Origin: Herbidospora yilanensis
Lineage (GTDB): Bacteria; Actinomycetota; Actinomycetes; Streptosporangiales; Streptosporangiaceae
Assembly: GCF_001570565.1 (NCBI RefSeq)
Contig: NZ_BBXE01000015.1
Span: 81,589 to 145,588 of the forward strand
Reading direction: 5' to 3'
DNA: 64,000 bases
Shown: positions 42,453 through 51,184 of the stretch, piece by piece
Layout: every line of letters starts with the position of its first letter
Position numbering within the stretch: position 1 is the stretch's first letter
Notes under the pieces: model-generated
What the model was told of the DNA's origin: nothing
What the model saw: the letters and a program-made list of their open reading frames with translations, nothing else
The model's database searches: none
Program-made: the position numbers and the translations under genes

Positions 42453-42480
42453 GAGGACCCGGCGAATCCGCCGGATCCTC
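42453..42480 (-). terminator. Terminator between the DJ-1-like and transporter genes
   Basis: GAGGACCCGGCG and CGCCGGATCCTC pair at 11 of 12 positions around an AATC loop, 14 bases after the DJ-1-like gene stop. It insulates the peptide-export operon and argues for the shorter transporter start. Confidence 0.75.
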
Positions 42481-42493
42481 AAAGGCGGATCGG

Positions 42494-43036
42494 TCAGGCG
42501 AAGGCGTCGAGCGTGGCCTCGCAGAAGGCCTTCAGGTCATCCGGCATGCGGCTGGTGACCAGGGTCGACGGGCCTTCGGTGCAGACCACGACCTCCTTGT
42601 CCTGCCAGGTCGCCCCCGCGTTGCGCAGGTCGGTCTGGAGGCTCGGCCAGGAGGTCATGGTGCGGTCACGGACGACGCCGGCCTCGATCAGCGTCCACGG
42701 CGCGTGGCAGATCGCCGCCACCGGCTTGCCCGTGTCGAAGAACTCGCGCACGAACCTGACCGCCTTCGGATTCATCCGCAGGAAGTCGGGGTTGGCGACC
42801 CCGCCGGGCAGCACCAGTCCGTCGAAGTCGGCCGCCTGGGCCTGGCCGACGGTGGCGTCGATCGGGAACCTGTCTCCCTTGTCGAGGTGGTCGAACGCCT
42901 GGATCTCCCCTTCCTTCGTGGAGATCAGTTTCGGCGTGCCACCGGCGTCCTTGATCGCCTTCCAGGGTTCGGTGAGCTCCACCTGCTCGACGCCCGCCGG
43001 TGCGGCGAGGAAGGCTATGGTCTTGCCTTCGAGCAT
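42494..43036 (-). CDS. DJ-1/PfpI family protein
   Basis: 180 residues. Nucleophile-elbow Cys in AAICHAPWTL and the conserved acidic residue on the first strand region (GVEQVEL) mark the PfpI/YhbO/DJ-1 group (class I glutamine-amidotransferase fold; proposed protease, deglycase or chaperone). GGGGAGA precedes ATG 43036. Single-gene unit closed by the hairpin at 42453-42480. Confidence 0.9.
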   Translation of the reverse strand: MLEGKTIAFLAAPAGVEQVELTEPWKAIKDAGGTPKLISTKEGEIQAFDHLDKGDRFPIDATVGQAQAADFDGLVLPGGVANPDFLRMNPKAVRFVREFFDTGKPVAAICHAPWTLIEAGVVRDRTMTSWPSLQTDLRNAGATWQDKEVVVCTEGPSTLVTSRMPDDLKAFCEATLDAFA

Positions 43037-43082
43037 GTCAGTCTCCCCTCTGAGCGGTGCGGACTCTTCCCCTGCCCAGTCC

Positions 43083-44330
43083 TTACGGGACCAACCGGAA
43101 CGATTGTGCGGCCGTGCCGTTGCAGGCGTACTGGACGAGCTGCACCGAGTCGGCCGTGGAGGCGGCCGGGACGTCCAGGCACTTGCCGCTGCCCCGGTTC
43201 ACGAAGTGGTAGTAGCCGTCGCCCTCGGCGACCGGGAGCCACTGCTGGTTGTTGCCGCCGCCGTAGGTCCAGGTCTGGACGGGGGCGTTGTCGGCGGTCG
43301 AGACGTTGGTCACGTCGAGGGCCTGGGCGGGGTTGCCCTGGCCGGAGATCCGGTGATAGCCGCCGCTGGTCGGGGTGAACTGGTAGCGCTGGGCGGCGGT
43401 GCCGTTGCAGGTGTACTGCTGGATCGCGGTGCCGTTGACCGTGCCGGCCGCGCGGGCGTCGACACACTTGGCGCTGTTCTCGTTCACGACGGTGTACCAG
43501 GTGGTGGGGGAGATCGGCCCGGTGGGCGGCGGGGTGGTGCCGCCCTCTCCGGCCAGCCAGCGGATGCCCTGGATGAGCCACTGGTTCTGCTGGGCGCTGG
43601 CGAAGGTCGAGGAGGTTCGGGTGTTGGTGGAGTAGTTCATCCCGTTGTGGCCGAAGTTGGTGTAGAGCATCTTGTACTTCGTGTTCGTCCACATGATCGG
43701 GTAGAACCCGCTGCGCCACTGCTGGTTGGGGTCGGTGCCGACCGGGAAGCTGGCGGCGTCGATCGAGGCCAGGATGTTGATGTCGGGGTTCTGCCGCAGG
43801 TCACGGCTCCACGAGTACCACTCGCTGACCGACGACTGGATCGTGGCGGGCAGCCCCGCGGTCGACGGGTGGTCGCGGTTCTCGATCTTCAGCGTCTCCG
43901 CCGTCGGCAACCAGGTGTTCGTGGCGAACGCCCCCGACCCGAGGAACGTGTTGTAGTACCAGCTCCAGGAGTTGGGGTCGGTGGTGAAGGCGCTGACGTG
44001 GAAGCCCAGCCACGCCCCGCCGTTGTTCATGTAGTTCTGGAACGCCTGGCGCTGGCTGACCGGCGGGGCGTCGTCGAGGAACATGACCACCTTGTACTGG
44101 GAGATCGTCGACGAGCTCAGCCGTGACCAGTCGGTCGTCGCCTCCCAGGTGAACCCGTTCTGGGCCGCGGCCGACGGGAACCACTCCTTGGCGTCCTTGG
44201 TGAAGTCGATGTGGGCGGCGTCCCACGTGCCGTTGTAGAAGGCGAGCACCTTGAACGGCGCGGCCTGCGCGGGCGGGCTGAGCACGGCGATCAGTACGAG
44301 GCCGAGTAAGGAGGCGAAGAGACGTTTCAC
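43083..44330 (-). CDS. Secreted ThuA-like protein with ricin-type lectin domain
   Basis: 415 residues: signal peptide ending AQA, then a ThuA (trehalose-utilisation-like, class I amidotransferase-like) domain (FKVLAFYNGTWDAAHIDFTK, VVMFLDDAPP, GGAWLGFHVSAF, WTNTKYKMLYTNFGHNG), a Pro/Thr linker, and a C-terminal beta-trefoil lectin with three QxW-type repeats (QRYQFTP, NNQQWLPV, QSFRLVP). Exported carbohydrate-active or -binding protein; the ThuA domain's chemistry is not established. GTG 44330 lies after AAGGCAGG. A palindromic operator candidate sits 56 bases upstream. Confidence 0.88.
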   Translation of the reverse strand: MKRLFASLLGLVLIAVLSPPAQAAPFKVLAFYNGTWDAAHIDFTKDAKEWFPSAAAQNGFTWEATTDWSRLSSSTISQYKVVMFLDDAPPVSQRQAFQNYMNNGGAWLGFHVSAFTTDPNSWSWYYNTFLGSGAFATNTWLPTAETLKIENRDHPSTAGLPATIQSSVSEWYSWSRDLRQNPDINILASIDAASFPVGTDPNQQWRSGFYPIMWTNTKYKMLYTNFGHNGMNYSTNTRTSSTFASAQQNQWLIQGIRWLAGEGGTTPPPTGPISPTTWYTVVNENSAKCVDARAAGTVNGTAIQQYTCNGTAAQRYQFTPTSGGYHRISGQGNPAQALDVTNVSTADNAPVQTWTYGGGNNQQWLPVAEGDGYYHFVNRGSGKCLDVPAASTADSVQLVQYACNGTAAQSFRLVP

Positions 44331-44385
44331 GGGATACCTGCCTTGAACCGTGGGGGGTGGCCGCCGGCGCCGCGTGGCCATTTTC

Positions 44386-44402
44386 TTAAGAAAGTTTCCT
44401 AA
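44386..44402. promoter_or_regulatory. Inverted-repeat operator candidate upstream of the ThuA-ricin gene
   Basis: TTAAGAAAGTTTCCTAA, a near-perfect palindrome (TTAGGAAA-C-TTTCTTAA on the coding strand) in AT-rich DNA. Similar A/T-rich palindromes precede secreted carbohydrate-active genes in actinomycetes and are bound by ROK- or LacI-type regulators; the specific regulator is inference. Confidence 0.5.
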
Positions 44403-44503
44403 CAAATGACCACACCTGTCAATGATCTGGAAAATCGTGCGTCATGCACGACGAAGACGGCACCGTGCCGGTCCTCCAGCACGATGCCGTCGAAGACGCC
44501 GTC

Positions 44504-46267
44504 CTAGAAGACGGGCACGCCCGCGCGCACCAGCCTCCAGTTGACGTCGGCGAAGTCGGCCGGGTCGATCGTGCCCGACGCCGTCGCGGCGTCGATCAGC
44601 GCCTGGCGGATCTCCACCTGCCCGTTGTAGACCACGGGGGCCGTGGTGACGTGCGGGAAGCCGCCGCCGCCCGACTGACGGTAGTTGTTGATCGCCACCA
44701 CGAACTGCTGGTCGGGGGTGACCGGGTTGCCGTCGTGGCTGAGGCCGACGATGCGCGACCCGACCGGCTGAGAGATGTCGACGTCGTAGTCGACGCCCGC
44801 GAGCTGGTCGTAGTTGTAGTCGGGCGTGCCGCCGGCGTTGGTCAGCGCGGCCAGGTCGATCGGCGCTCCGGGGGCGACCTGGGCGAAGTACTTGGCGGAG
44901 TACTCCAGGAAGTCCTTCACCTGGGCGCCGGTCAGCTTGATGCCGAGCAGGGTGTTGTCGTAGACGTACAGGCCCGCCATGTCGCGCACGCTCACCGGCC
45001 CGGCCGGGAACACCGCGCTCCGGCTGAACGGCGCCGCGATCGACAACACCGGCAGCGCCGCGTCGGGCGTGCCGGCCACGGCCGCCTTCACCACGTCGGT
45101 CTGCACCTTCTGGATGTAGTCGAGGATCGGCGTGTCCTTGTAGGGCGACTCCACCGCCGCCAGCTGCTCCTTCGACTGCGCGACGACCTGGTTCACGTAG
45201 GCGACCGTGGTGTCGTGCTGCGGCTTAATCAGCTTGACGATCTTCGGGTCCTCGGCGACCGTGTTGGCGTTCAGCGTGGTCGACGCCTTGCCGGTGACCC
45301 GCCACTCGCCGCGCTGCTTGGCCAGAGTGAAGTCGACGACCGAGAGCCGCTGCCCCCACCGCCCCGGCTCGGTCAGCAGCACCTGCTCGCCGGTGACCTT
45401 GTTGGTCACGAACCGCTGCGGCACGTCGTTGTGGGCGTGCCCGAAGAGGACGGCGTCGATGCCGGGCACCTGCTCGGCCACCATCGCCGAGGCGTTCTCC
45501 ACCGGCAGCTCCGACCCGTAGGACGACAGGCCGTTGTCGCCGGCGTGGGCCGTGACGAGCACGACGTCGGCGCCCTTGGCGCGCAGGACCGGCACGTACT
45601 TCCTGGCCGTCTCGACCAGGTCGAGGAACTTCAGCCTGCCCTCGACGTTGGCCTTGTCCCAGATGGCGCTGCCCGGGTTGGTGAGCCCGAGGACGCCGAC
45701 CTTGACCGGCTTCTCGCCGCGGACCTTCATCGTCTTGATGACGTAGGGCTCGTAGGCGGGCCGGCCCGTCGTCGCCGACACCGCGTTGGCCGCCAGGACC
45801 GGGGCCTTCATCTGCTTCACCCAGGTGGCGAGCAGCGGGATGCCGTAGTTGAACTCGTGGTTGCCGAGGGTCACGGCGTCGTACCCGATGGCGTTCATGG
45901 CCTTCGCGATCGGGTGGACGGCCCCCGTCTCGGTGATGGGCTCGACCTTGGCGTAGTAGTAGGCCAGCGGGGTGCCCTGGATGGTGTCGCCCGAGTCGAA
46001 CAGCAGTGTCCTGTCCGCTCCCCGGTCACGGCGGATCTGGTTCACCAGGGTGGAGATCTTGGCCAGGCCGACGTCGTTGCGGGCGTTGTCGTCGTATTCG
46101 GCGTTCTTGAAGTAATCCCAGTTGAGGGCGTTCCCGTGGATGTCGGAGCTCGCCATGACGGTGACCGTGACCTCGTGGTCGCGGTCGGCGTTCGCCGGGA
46201 CTGCGGGTGCGAGGGCCACGGCGGCGAGGGTGATCGCGCCGAGAGCCCGTGCTGTTAAGGAGAACAT
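44504..46267 (-). CDS. Secreted 5'-nucleotidase/metallophosphatase
   Basis: 587 residues with signal peptide (ending ANA), an N-terminal calcineurin-like phosphatase domain (SSDIHGN, FDSGDTIQG, TLGNHEFNYG, VTAHAGDNG, FGHAHND) and the C-terminal 5'-nucleotidase substrate domain (VYDNTLLGIKLTGAQVKDFLEYS; NNYRQSGGGGFPH). It probably hydrolyses extracellular nucleotides for phosphate or nucleoside scavenging. Single gene; the stop is followed by 170 bases before the ThuA-ricin gene. Confidence 0.93.
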   Translation of the reverse strand: MFSLTARALGAITLAAVALAPAVPANADRDHEVTVTVMASSDIHGNALNWDYFKNAEYDDNARNDVGLAKISTLVNQIRRDRGADRTLLFDSGDTIQGTPLAYYYAKVEPITETGAVHPIAKAMNAIGYDAVTLGNHEFNYGIPLLATWVKQMKAPVLAANAVSATTGRPAYEPYVIKTMKVRGEKPVKVGVLGLTNPGSAIWDKANVEGRLKFLDLVETARKYVPVLRAKGADVVLVTAHAGDNGLSSYGSELPVENASAMVAEQVPGIDAVLFGHAHNDVPQRFVTNKVTGEQVLLTEPGRWGQRLSVVDFTLAKQRGEWRVTGKASTTLNANTVAEDPKIVKLIKPQHDTTVAYVNQVVAQSKEQLAAVESPYKDTPILDYIQKVQTDVVKAAVAGTPDAALPVLSIAAPFSRSAVFPAGPVSVRDMAGLYVYDNTLLGIKLTGAQVKDFLEYSAKYFAQVAPGAPIDLAALTNAGGTPDYNYDQLAGVDYDVDISQPVGSRIVGLSHDGNPVTPDQQFVVAINNYRQSGGGGFPHVTTAPVVYNGQVEIRQALIDAATASGTIDPADFADVNWRLVRAGVPVF

Positions 46268-46278
46268 GGGACGGGACG

Positions 46279-46734
46279 CTACCTGACGCCCGTCTGCCGT
46301 TCGGCGACGAGCTGGAAGACCCGCTTGAACTCCGCGTACGCCTCCTCTCCCACCGCGCGCGCGTGCTCGGCCTCCATCTCCACGAGGACGGCGTCGGACT
46401 TCTCCATGTGGTCGAGGCCCAGTTCGGTGGGCACGACGAGCTTGGCCCGGCGGTCGGCCGGGTCGGGGCGGCGTTCGACGTACCCGAGTGCCACCAGTTC
46501 GTCGACCAGGGTGCCGATCACCTGCTTGTGCTGGCCCGACTGCGCGGCCAGGTCGGAGGCCCGGCTGCCCTCGACGTCGAGGTAGGCCAGCACGGCGCCG
46601 TGCCGCGGCCTGACCTGGGCGTGGCCCATCGTGGACAGGCGCGTGAACAGCTCCTTCTGCAGGCTGAACAGCGTGCGGCCGGACAGGATCCCCAGGTCGG
46701 GCCGCTCGCGCTTGCGCTCACTCCGTCGCACCAC
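46279..46734 (-). CDS. MarR-family regulator
   Basis: 151 residues of winged-helix MarR fold (VRPRHGAVLAYLDVEGSRASDLA, HKQVIGTLVDELVALGYVERRPDPADRRAKLV, C-terminal dimer helices). Divergent from the NmrA-like gene across 92 bases, and therefore its likely repressor. No Cys suited to redox sensing is present, so a small-molecule ligand is expected. Confidence 0.9.
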   Translation of the reverse strand: MVRRSERKRERPDLGILSGRTLFSLQKELFTRLSTMGHAQVRPRHGAVLAYLDVEGSRASDLAAQSGQHKQVIGTLVDELVALGYVERRPDPADRRAKLVVPTELGLDHMEKSDAVLVEMEAEHARAVGEEAYAEFKRVFQLVAERQTGVR

Positions 46735-46748
46735 AGGCCTCCAATTTA

Positions 46749-46774
46749 GTCACTTATTTTGACCGTCACTATTT
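46749..46774. promoter_or_regulatory. Direct-repeat operator candidate in the MarR/NmrA intergenic region
   Basis: GTCACTTATTT at 46749 and GTCACTATTT at 46765, 16 bases apart in the most AT-rich part of the divergent promoter region. A plausible site for the MarR regulator or overlapping promoters. Confidence 0.35.
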
Positions 46775-46826
46775 CTTACTATATGGTCGAGCACGACAAC
46801 GTTCGCAGGAACAGGGGGAGATCGCG

Positions 46827-47663
46827 ATGACCATTCTGATCACCGGAGCCACCGGCACCGTCTCCAGGGAGGTGCTGAACTCGCTCCAGGGCACCGATGA
46901 CCTGCGGGTGCTGGTGCGCGACCGCGACAGGGCGCCGGCGGGGGTCGAGGCGGTGGTCGGCGACCTGCACCACCCCGAGACGCTCGAACCGGCGTTCAAG
47001 GGCGTCGACACGGTGTGGCTGCTCACCGCCATGGGCCCCGACGCCACCCACGCCAGCAGCAACGCGCTCTGGGCGGCCAGGCAGGCGGGGGTGGGCCACG
47101 TCGTCCGCATGTCGGCCATCGGCGCCGGACACGACGCCCCGACCCGCAACGGGCGGCTGCACGCCCTGTCCGACCTCGAACTCGCGGCCTCCGGCCTCGG
47201 CTGGACGGTCCTGCGCCCGGCGTACTTCATGCAGAACATTCTCGGCTCGGTCGGCGGCGGCACCTTCTACGGGGCGCCGGGGGAGGGCCGGGTCGGCATG
47301 ATCGACGTGCGCGACATCGCCGACTTCGCCGCCACCGTGCTCCGCGACCCCGCGCCGCACCACGGCCAGACCTACACCCTCACCGGGCCGGAGTCGCTCC
47401 GGCTGCGCGACGTGACCGGCGCGCTCGCCGAGGCGTCCGGCGGGCCGCTCGCCTACCAGCCGATGAGCCCCGACGACGCCTACCCCGTGCTGGTGAACGC
47501 CGGGATGAAGGAGTGGGACGCGGCCGTCACGGCGGAATACCTGAAGGCCTACGACGCGGGCTGGGGCGACTACACCACCCCCACGTTCAGCGACGTGACC
47601 GGACGGCCGGGCCGGACCTTCACCGAGTTCGCCCGCGACTACGCCGACCGGATCGGCGGCTGA
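46827..47663 (+). CDS. NmrA-like NAD(P)-binding protein
   Basis: 278 residues of the atypical SDR/NmrA group: ILITGATGTVSREVL, TVWLLTAMGPD, HVVRMSAIGAG, WTVLRPAYFMQN, MIDVRDIADFAATVL, TYTLTGPE and the C-terminal GRPGRTFTEFARDYAD. Likely a redox sensor or quinone-type reductase, controlled by the divergent MarR gene. Complete relative of the relic at 24694-25005. Its 3' end overlaps the convergent response regulator gene by 25 nt. ATG follows GGGGAGA. Confidence 0.9.
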   Translation: MTILITGATGTVSREVLNSLQGTDDLRVLVRDRDRAPAGVEAVVGDLHHPETLEPAFKGVDTVWLLTAMGPDATHASSNALWAARQAGVGHVVRMSAIGAGHDAPTRNGRLHALSDLELAASGLGWTVLRPAYFMQNILGSVGGGTFYGAPGEGRVGMIDVRDIADFAATVLRDPAPHHGQTYTLTGPESLRLRDVTGALAEASGGPLAYQPMSPDDAYPVLVNAGMKEWDAAVTAEYLKAYDAGWGDYTTPTFSDVTGRPGRTFTEFARDYADRIGG

Positions 47664-48319
47664 GAACCGCGCGGGGCGACCAGCCCCGACTCGTAGGCGA
47701 CGATCACGAGCTGGGCGCGGTCGCGCGCGTGGAGCTTGGTCATGGCCCGGTTGACGTGGGTCTTGGCGGTCAGGGGGCTGATCGCCATCCGCTCGGCGAT
47801 CTGGTCGTTCGACAGGCCCCGCGCGACCAGGACGACCGCCTCGCGTTCCCGGTTGGTCAGCTCGTCCGGCGTGGCGACCTGGGCCGGGGGCGGCTGGGTG
47901 ACGAAGTTGTCGATGAGCTTTCGGGTGATCGACGGGGCCAGCAGCGCGTCACCCCGGGCGGCCACCCGCACGGCGTGCAGGAAGTCCTCCGGCACGATGT
48001 CCTTGACGAGGAACCCGGCCGCCCCGGCGCGCAGCGCGGCGAAGACGTGCTCGTCGAAGCCGTAGTTGGTCAGGATCACGACGTGCACCCCCGCCAGGGC
48101 GGGGTCGGCGGCGATGCGCCGGGTCGCCTCGATGCCGTCCAGTACCGGCATCTGGATGTCGAGCAGCACGACATCGGGCACGAACTCCCTGACCAGAGCC
48201 ACCCCGGCCAGCCCGTCGGCGGCCTCGCCCACGACCTCGATGTCGTCTTCGAGATCGAGCAGCGCCCGGAACCCGCCGCGCAGCAACGGCTGGTCGTCGA
48301 CCAGCAGCACCCTGATCAC
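47639..48319 (-). CDS. NarL/FixJ-type response regulator
   Basis: 226 residues: receiver domain with Asp in VLLDIQMPVLDGIE and Lys in GFLVKDIVPE, then a LuxR helix-turn-helix (LTNREREAVVLVARGLSNDQIAERMAISPLTAKTHVNRAM, two adjacent parts). Overlaps the kinase gene stop by four bases (ATGA), so they form a two-component pair. The C-terminal codons overlap the convergent NmrA-like gene. Confidence 0.93.
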   Translation of the reverse strand: MIRVLLVDDQPLLRGGFRALLDLEDDIEVVGEAADGLAGVALVREFVPDVVLLDIQMPVLDGIEATRRIAADPALAGVHVVILTNYGFDEHVFAALRAGAAGFLVKDIVPEDFLHAVRVAARGDALLAPSITRKLIDNFVTQPPPAQVATPDELTNREREAVVLVARGLSNDQIAERMAISPLTAKTHVNRAMTKLHARDRAQLVIVAYESGLVAPRGSQPPIRSA

Positions 48320-49419
48320 GACGACTCGTCCACCGGAAGCTCCGCCTGGACGGTGAAGCCCCCGCCACCACGCGGCTCCGCCCGCAACCGTCCGCCGAGC
48401 GCGGTGACCCGCTCGCGCATGCCGAGCAGCCCCACCCCCGGAACCGGCGCGGTCTCGGGGGTGGCCCGGCCGTCGTCGTCGACCCGGACGACCAGCGCGC
48501 CGGGCCGGTGGTCGATCAGCACCGACGCCGTCGCCGCGGCGGCGTGCCGGGCGACGTTGGTCAGCGACTCCTGGACGATCCGGTAGGCCGTCCGCCCCAC
48601 CGCCACCGGCACGTCCGCGGGCCGCCCCTCGATCGTCAGCCGTGCGTCCAGGCCCGTCGTGCGCGCGCGTTCCACCAGTTCCGGTACGTCGTCGAGCCCG
48701 CGCGGCGGACTCTTCCCGTCGTCGCGCAGCGCCTCCAGGGTCGCGCGCAACTCCCGCGACGCCTCACGACCGGCCTCCCGGATCACCAGCAGCGACTCGG
48801 GCACCTGCTCACCGCGCTTGCGCGCGACGTGCACGGCCACCTCGGCCTGCAGCTTGATGACCGAGATCTGGTGGGTGAGCGAATCGTGCAGCTCCCGCGC
48901 GATGTGCAGCCGCTCCTGGTCGGCCCGCCGCCGCGCCGTCTCCTCGCGGGTGCGCTCCGCCTCGTCGGCCCGCCGCTCGGCCTGCCGCAACGCCTCACCC
49001 GCGGCGCCGGCCGCGACCAGCCAGGCGAGTTCGAGCGCGCCCCGCGCCTGGGCGAAGGCCTCGCCCGTGTCATGCAGCCCCGAGGCCAGGGCGGCGAGGG
49101 GAAGCGCGGCCAGCATGAGCACACTGGCGACCACGGTGACGGCACGGTGCCCGGCCCGGACGGCGGCGTACACGGCGAACAGGAAGGCGACGGCCGGCAC
49201 GTCGAAACCCGCCGCCTGGTAACCGACCGCGCACACCCCCGTGACGACCAGCACCGCGACGGGCGCGCGGCGACGCGCGGCCAGCGCGAGCCCGCCCGCC
49301 ACCAGCGGCACGTAACCGACACCGGCCGCGTCCTGCTCCGACAACCCGGTGACGAGCAGCGCCGTCGCGACGCAGACGGCGATCGCCCCGTCGACGACCG
49401 CGGCCCGCCGTGTGTCCAT
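48316..49419 (-). CDS. Sensor histidine kinase (HisKA_3 type)
   Basis: 367 residues. Four to five N-terminal membrane helices (to ~150), a coiled linker, then the dimer/phospho-acceptor helix with His in RELHDSLTHQISVIKLQ and an HATPase domain (RIVQESLTNVARHA, VDDDGRATP, GLLGMRERVTALGG). NarX/DesK-like, cognate to the response regulator just downstream. Signal unknown; no large sensor domain. Confidence 0.93.
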   Translation of the reverse strand: MDTRRAAVVDGAIAVCVATALLVTGLSEQDAAGVGYVPLVAGGLALAARRRAPVAVLVVTGVCAVGYQAAGFDVPAVAFLFAVYAAVRAGHRAVTVVASVLMLAALPLAALASGLHDTGEAFAQARGALELAWLVAAGAAGEALRQAERRADEAERTREETARRRADQERLHIARELHDSLTHQISVIKLQAEVAVHVARKRGEQVPESLLVIREAGREASRELRATLEALRDDGKSPPRGLDDVPELVERARTTGLDARLTIEGRPADVPVAVGRTAYRIVQESLTNVARHAAAATASVLIDHRPGALVVRVDDDGRATPETAPVPGVGLLGMRERVTALGGRLRAEPRGGGGFTVQAELPVDESS

Positions 49420-49614
49420 GCGCGCACCCTAACCCGGTTGCCGCCGGTGGCGACTCCTGCGGACGGATGACCGGGAACTACGGCGTCTGCGGTATTCGCG
49501 CCTGTTTCCGAGGCGTCGGCGGCAGGGCGGGTGGCCTGCGGGGGGTGGACGACAGGAGGTGGTCTCCGCGGACATGATCCGGCTCATCCAGTTCGTTTCG
49601 GAGGAGCGTGTCAC

Positions 49615-49929
49615 ATGTCAGTCCCGATCATGGTCACTGAGGTCGCGCCGGTCTACGGCCTCACCGGCGGGCGCGTGGTGTCGTTGGTGGCCGCGCTCGC
49701 GGCACTGGCCGGAGTGGGGTTCGGCGGGATGGCCCTCTTCCGCTTCGTCCGGCGGCGAGCGGTCATCGCACTGGCCGCCGGGGCGGTGGGGGTGGCCGGC
49801 GGCGGGTGGGTCGTGGCCGTCGCCGAGGGCGGGCCCGGCACCGGGGCGGGAATCGTCGGCGGGCTGGTGGCGCTGGTCTTCGGGCTGGTCGCCCTGGCCC
49901 TGGGCGGGATGGCGCTGAAGCAGTCATGA
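49615..49929 (+). CDS. Small membrane protein (DUF6223-like)
   Basis: 104 residues with three hydrophobic helices; begins MSVPIMVTEVAPVYGLTGGR, then Gly/Ala-rich helices (RVVSLVAALAALAGVGFGG) and ends GLVALALGGMALKQS. Resembles the actinomycete DUF6223 family; function unknown. GGAGGAG precedes ATG 49615. Confidence 0.75.
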   Translation: MSVPIMVTEVAPVYGLTGGRVVSLVAALAALAGVGFGGMALFRFVRRRAVIALAAGAVGVAGGGWVVAVAEGGPGTGAGIVGGLVALVFGLVALALGGMALKQS

Positions 49930-50031
49930 CCCATCACCGGGCTTCTGCCGCTGACCCGGAGTGTCGTCGCGCACGGCGCCGGCGGTGAGGATCGCCGCCA
50001 ACTTCCCGACCCGGTGGCGCGTCTCACCTTC

Positions 50032-51060
50032 ATGGGCATTCTGCTTCGAGTCACCGCCGCGGCCGTCGCCTTGTTCGCCGCCGCGGAACCGGCCGCCGCC
50101 GCGGCGTCGGCCGATCAGTGGAAGGTGGTCCGTCAGGACCGCCGCGACACCTACGACGCGGTGACGGTGACACCCGGCGGAGCGGTCTGGGTCGCCGGGA
50201 CGAGCGGCACCAAGCCGGTCCTGCTGAAGGGCCGCACCACCTTCAGGCGGGTCACCGGCCCCGGCTTCCGGGTGAAACGGCTGGCCTCGGCGTCCGACAC
50301 CAGGGTGTGGGCGTTCGGCACGTCGAAGTACGCCCGATGGGACGGCAAACGCTGGCAGGTCAAGCCCTGGAGCCACGGCCGGGTCGACCGGGCCTACTCC
50401 ATCGGCAAGAACCTGTGGGTCGTCGAGAACACGAACACCTTCTCCACGGCCGGCGGCGCCGGCTGGAAGGCCCGGTCCACGCTGCGACGCCTGACCGGGT
50501 CGACGTGGCGCAAGGTCCCGACGCCGATCGTGGTCAAGGGCCTCGACGGCACGTGGGCGGCCGGCTCGGCGCACGGCAAGGCGGCTCTGGCCCGCTGGAC
50601 CGGCACGGCCTGGCGCGCGGTCGCACTCCCCGCGATCCCGGCCGCGCACCCGGGCCAGATCTCGGAGCTGACGGACGTGGCCGTCGACGGGGAGACCGGC
50701 AGGGTGATGGCCGTGGGCTGGGTCGCCTGGCCGTGCGGCGCGGGGAACTGCGGTGAGACCCTGCTGCTGTCCGGGTATCTGGGCGGGTTCGTTTTCGAGC
50801 TCCGCGCCGGTCTGGGTGTCCAGCCACGCGCCCAGGCGGAACCCGACGGAAGGGGCGGGGCCTGGATCGTCCACCCCGCCAAGGGCGGCGGCAGCGCATA
50901 CCTGCACATCGGCGCCGACAACGTCGAGACGGGCACCTTCCCGGCTCCCTCGAAGCAGTCCGTGCGCGACCTCGCGATCCAGGTGGAAAGCCGCTCCATC
51001 TGGGCGGTGGGCGCGACGCCTTCCGGCGGCAACGGCGTGATCTGGGCGAACGGCCGCTGA
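50032..51060 (+). CDS. Secreted beta-propeller-like protein
   Basis: 342 residues. Signal peptide ending AAA, then repeated four-strand units of the kind VWVAGTSGTKPVLLKG, VWAFGTSKYARWDGKRW, TWAAGSAHGKAALARWTG, IWAVGATPSGGNGVIW, as in exported WG/Kelch-like propellers of actinomycetes. No catalytic motif. ATG 50032 gives the best signal peptide; GTG 50014 is also in frame. Confidence 0.75.
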   Translation: MGILLRVTAAAVALFAAAEPAAAAASADQWKVVRQDRRDTYDAVTVTPGGAVWVAGTSGTKPVLLKGRTTFRRVTGPGFRVKRLASASDTRVWAFGTSKYARWDGKRWQVKPWSHGRVDRAYSIGKNLWVVENTNTFSTAGGAGWKARSTLRRLTGSTWRKVPTPIVVKGLDGTWAAGSAHGKAALARWTGTAWRAVALPAIPAAHPGQISELTDVAVDGETGRVMAVGWVAWPCGAGNCGETLLLSGYLGGFVFELRAGLGVQPRAQAEPDGRGGAWIVHPAKGGGSAYLHIGADNVETGTFPAPSKQSVRDLAIQVESRSIWAVGATPSGGNGVIWANGR

Positions 51061-51184
51061 GCCGGGCGCGGGCCGTCGTTTCCGTACAAGACGGGTGTTG
51101 CGGGGCCTCCTAGCATGGGTGTGGCCCAACACTTCGTCGATCGACGCGGCGACCCCCGTCGCCCGGCAATGAGGAGAACAGCAC

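Noticed and set aside
44444-46258. 604-codon frame opposite the 5'-nucleotidase gene
   Set aside because: Antisense shadow; no signal, no family motif, while the other strand encodes a complete metallophosphatase.
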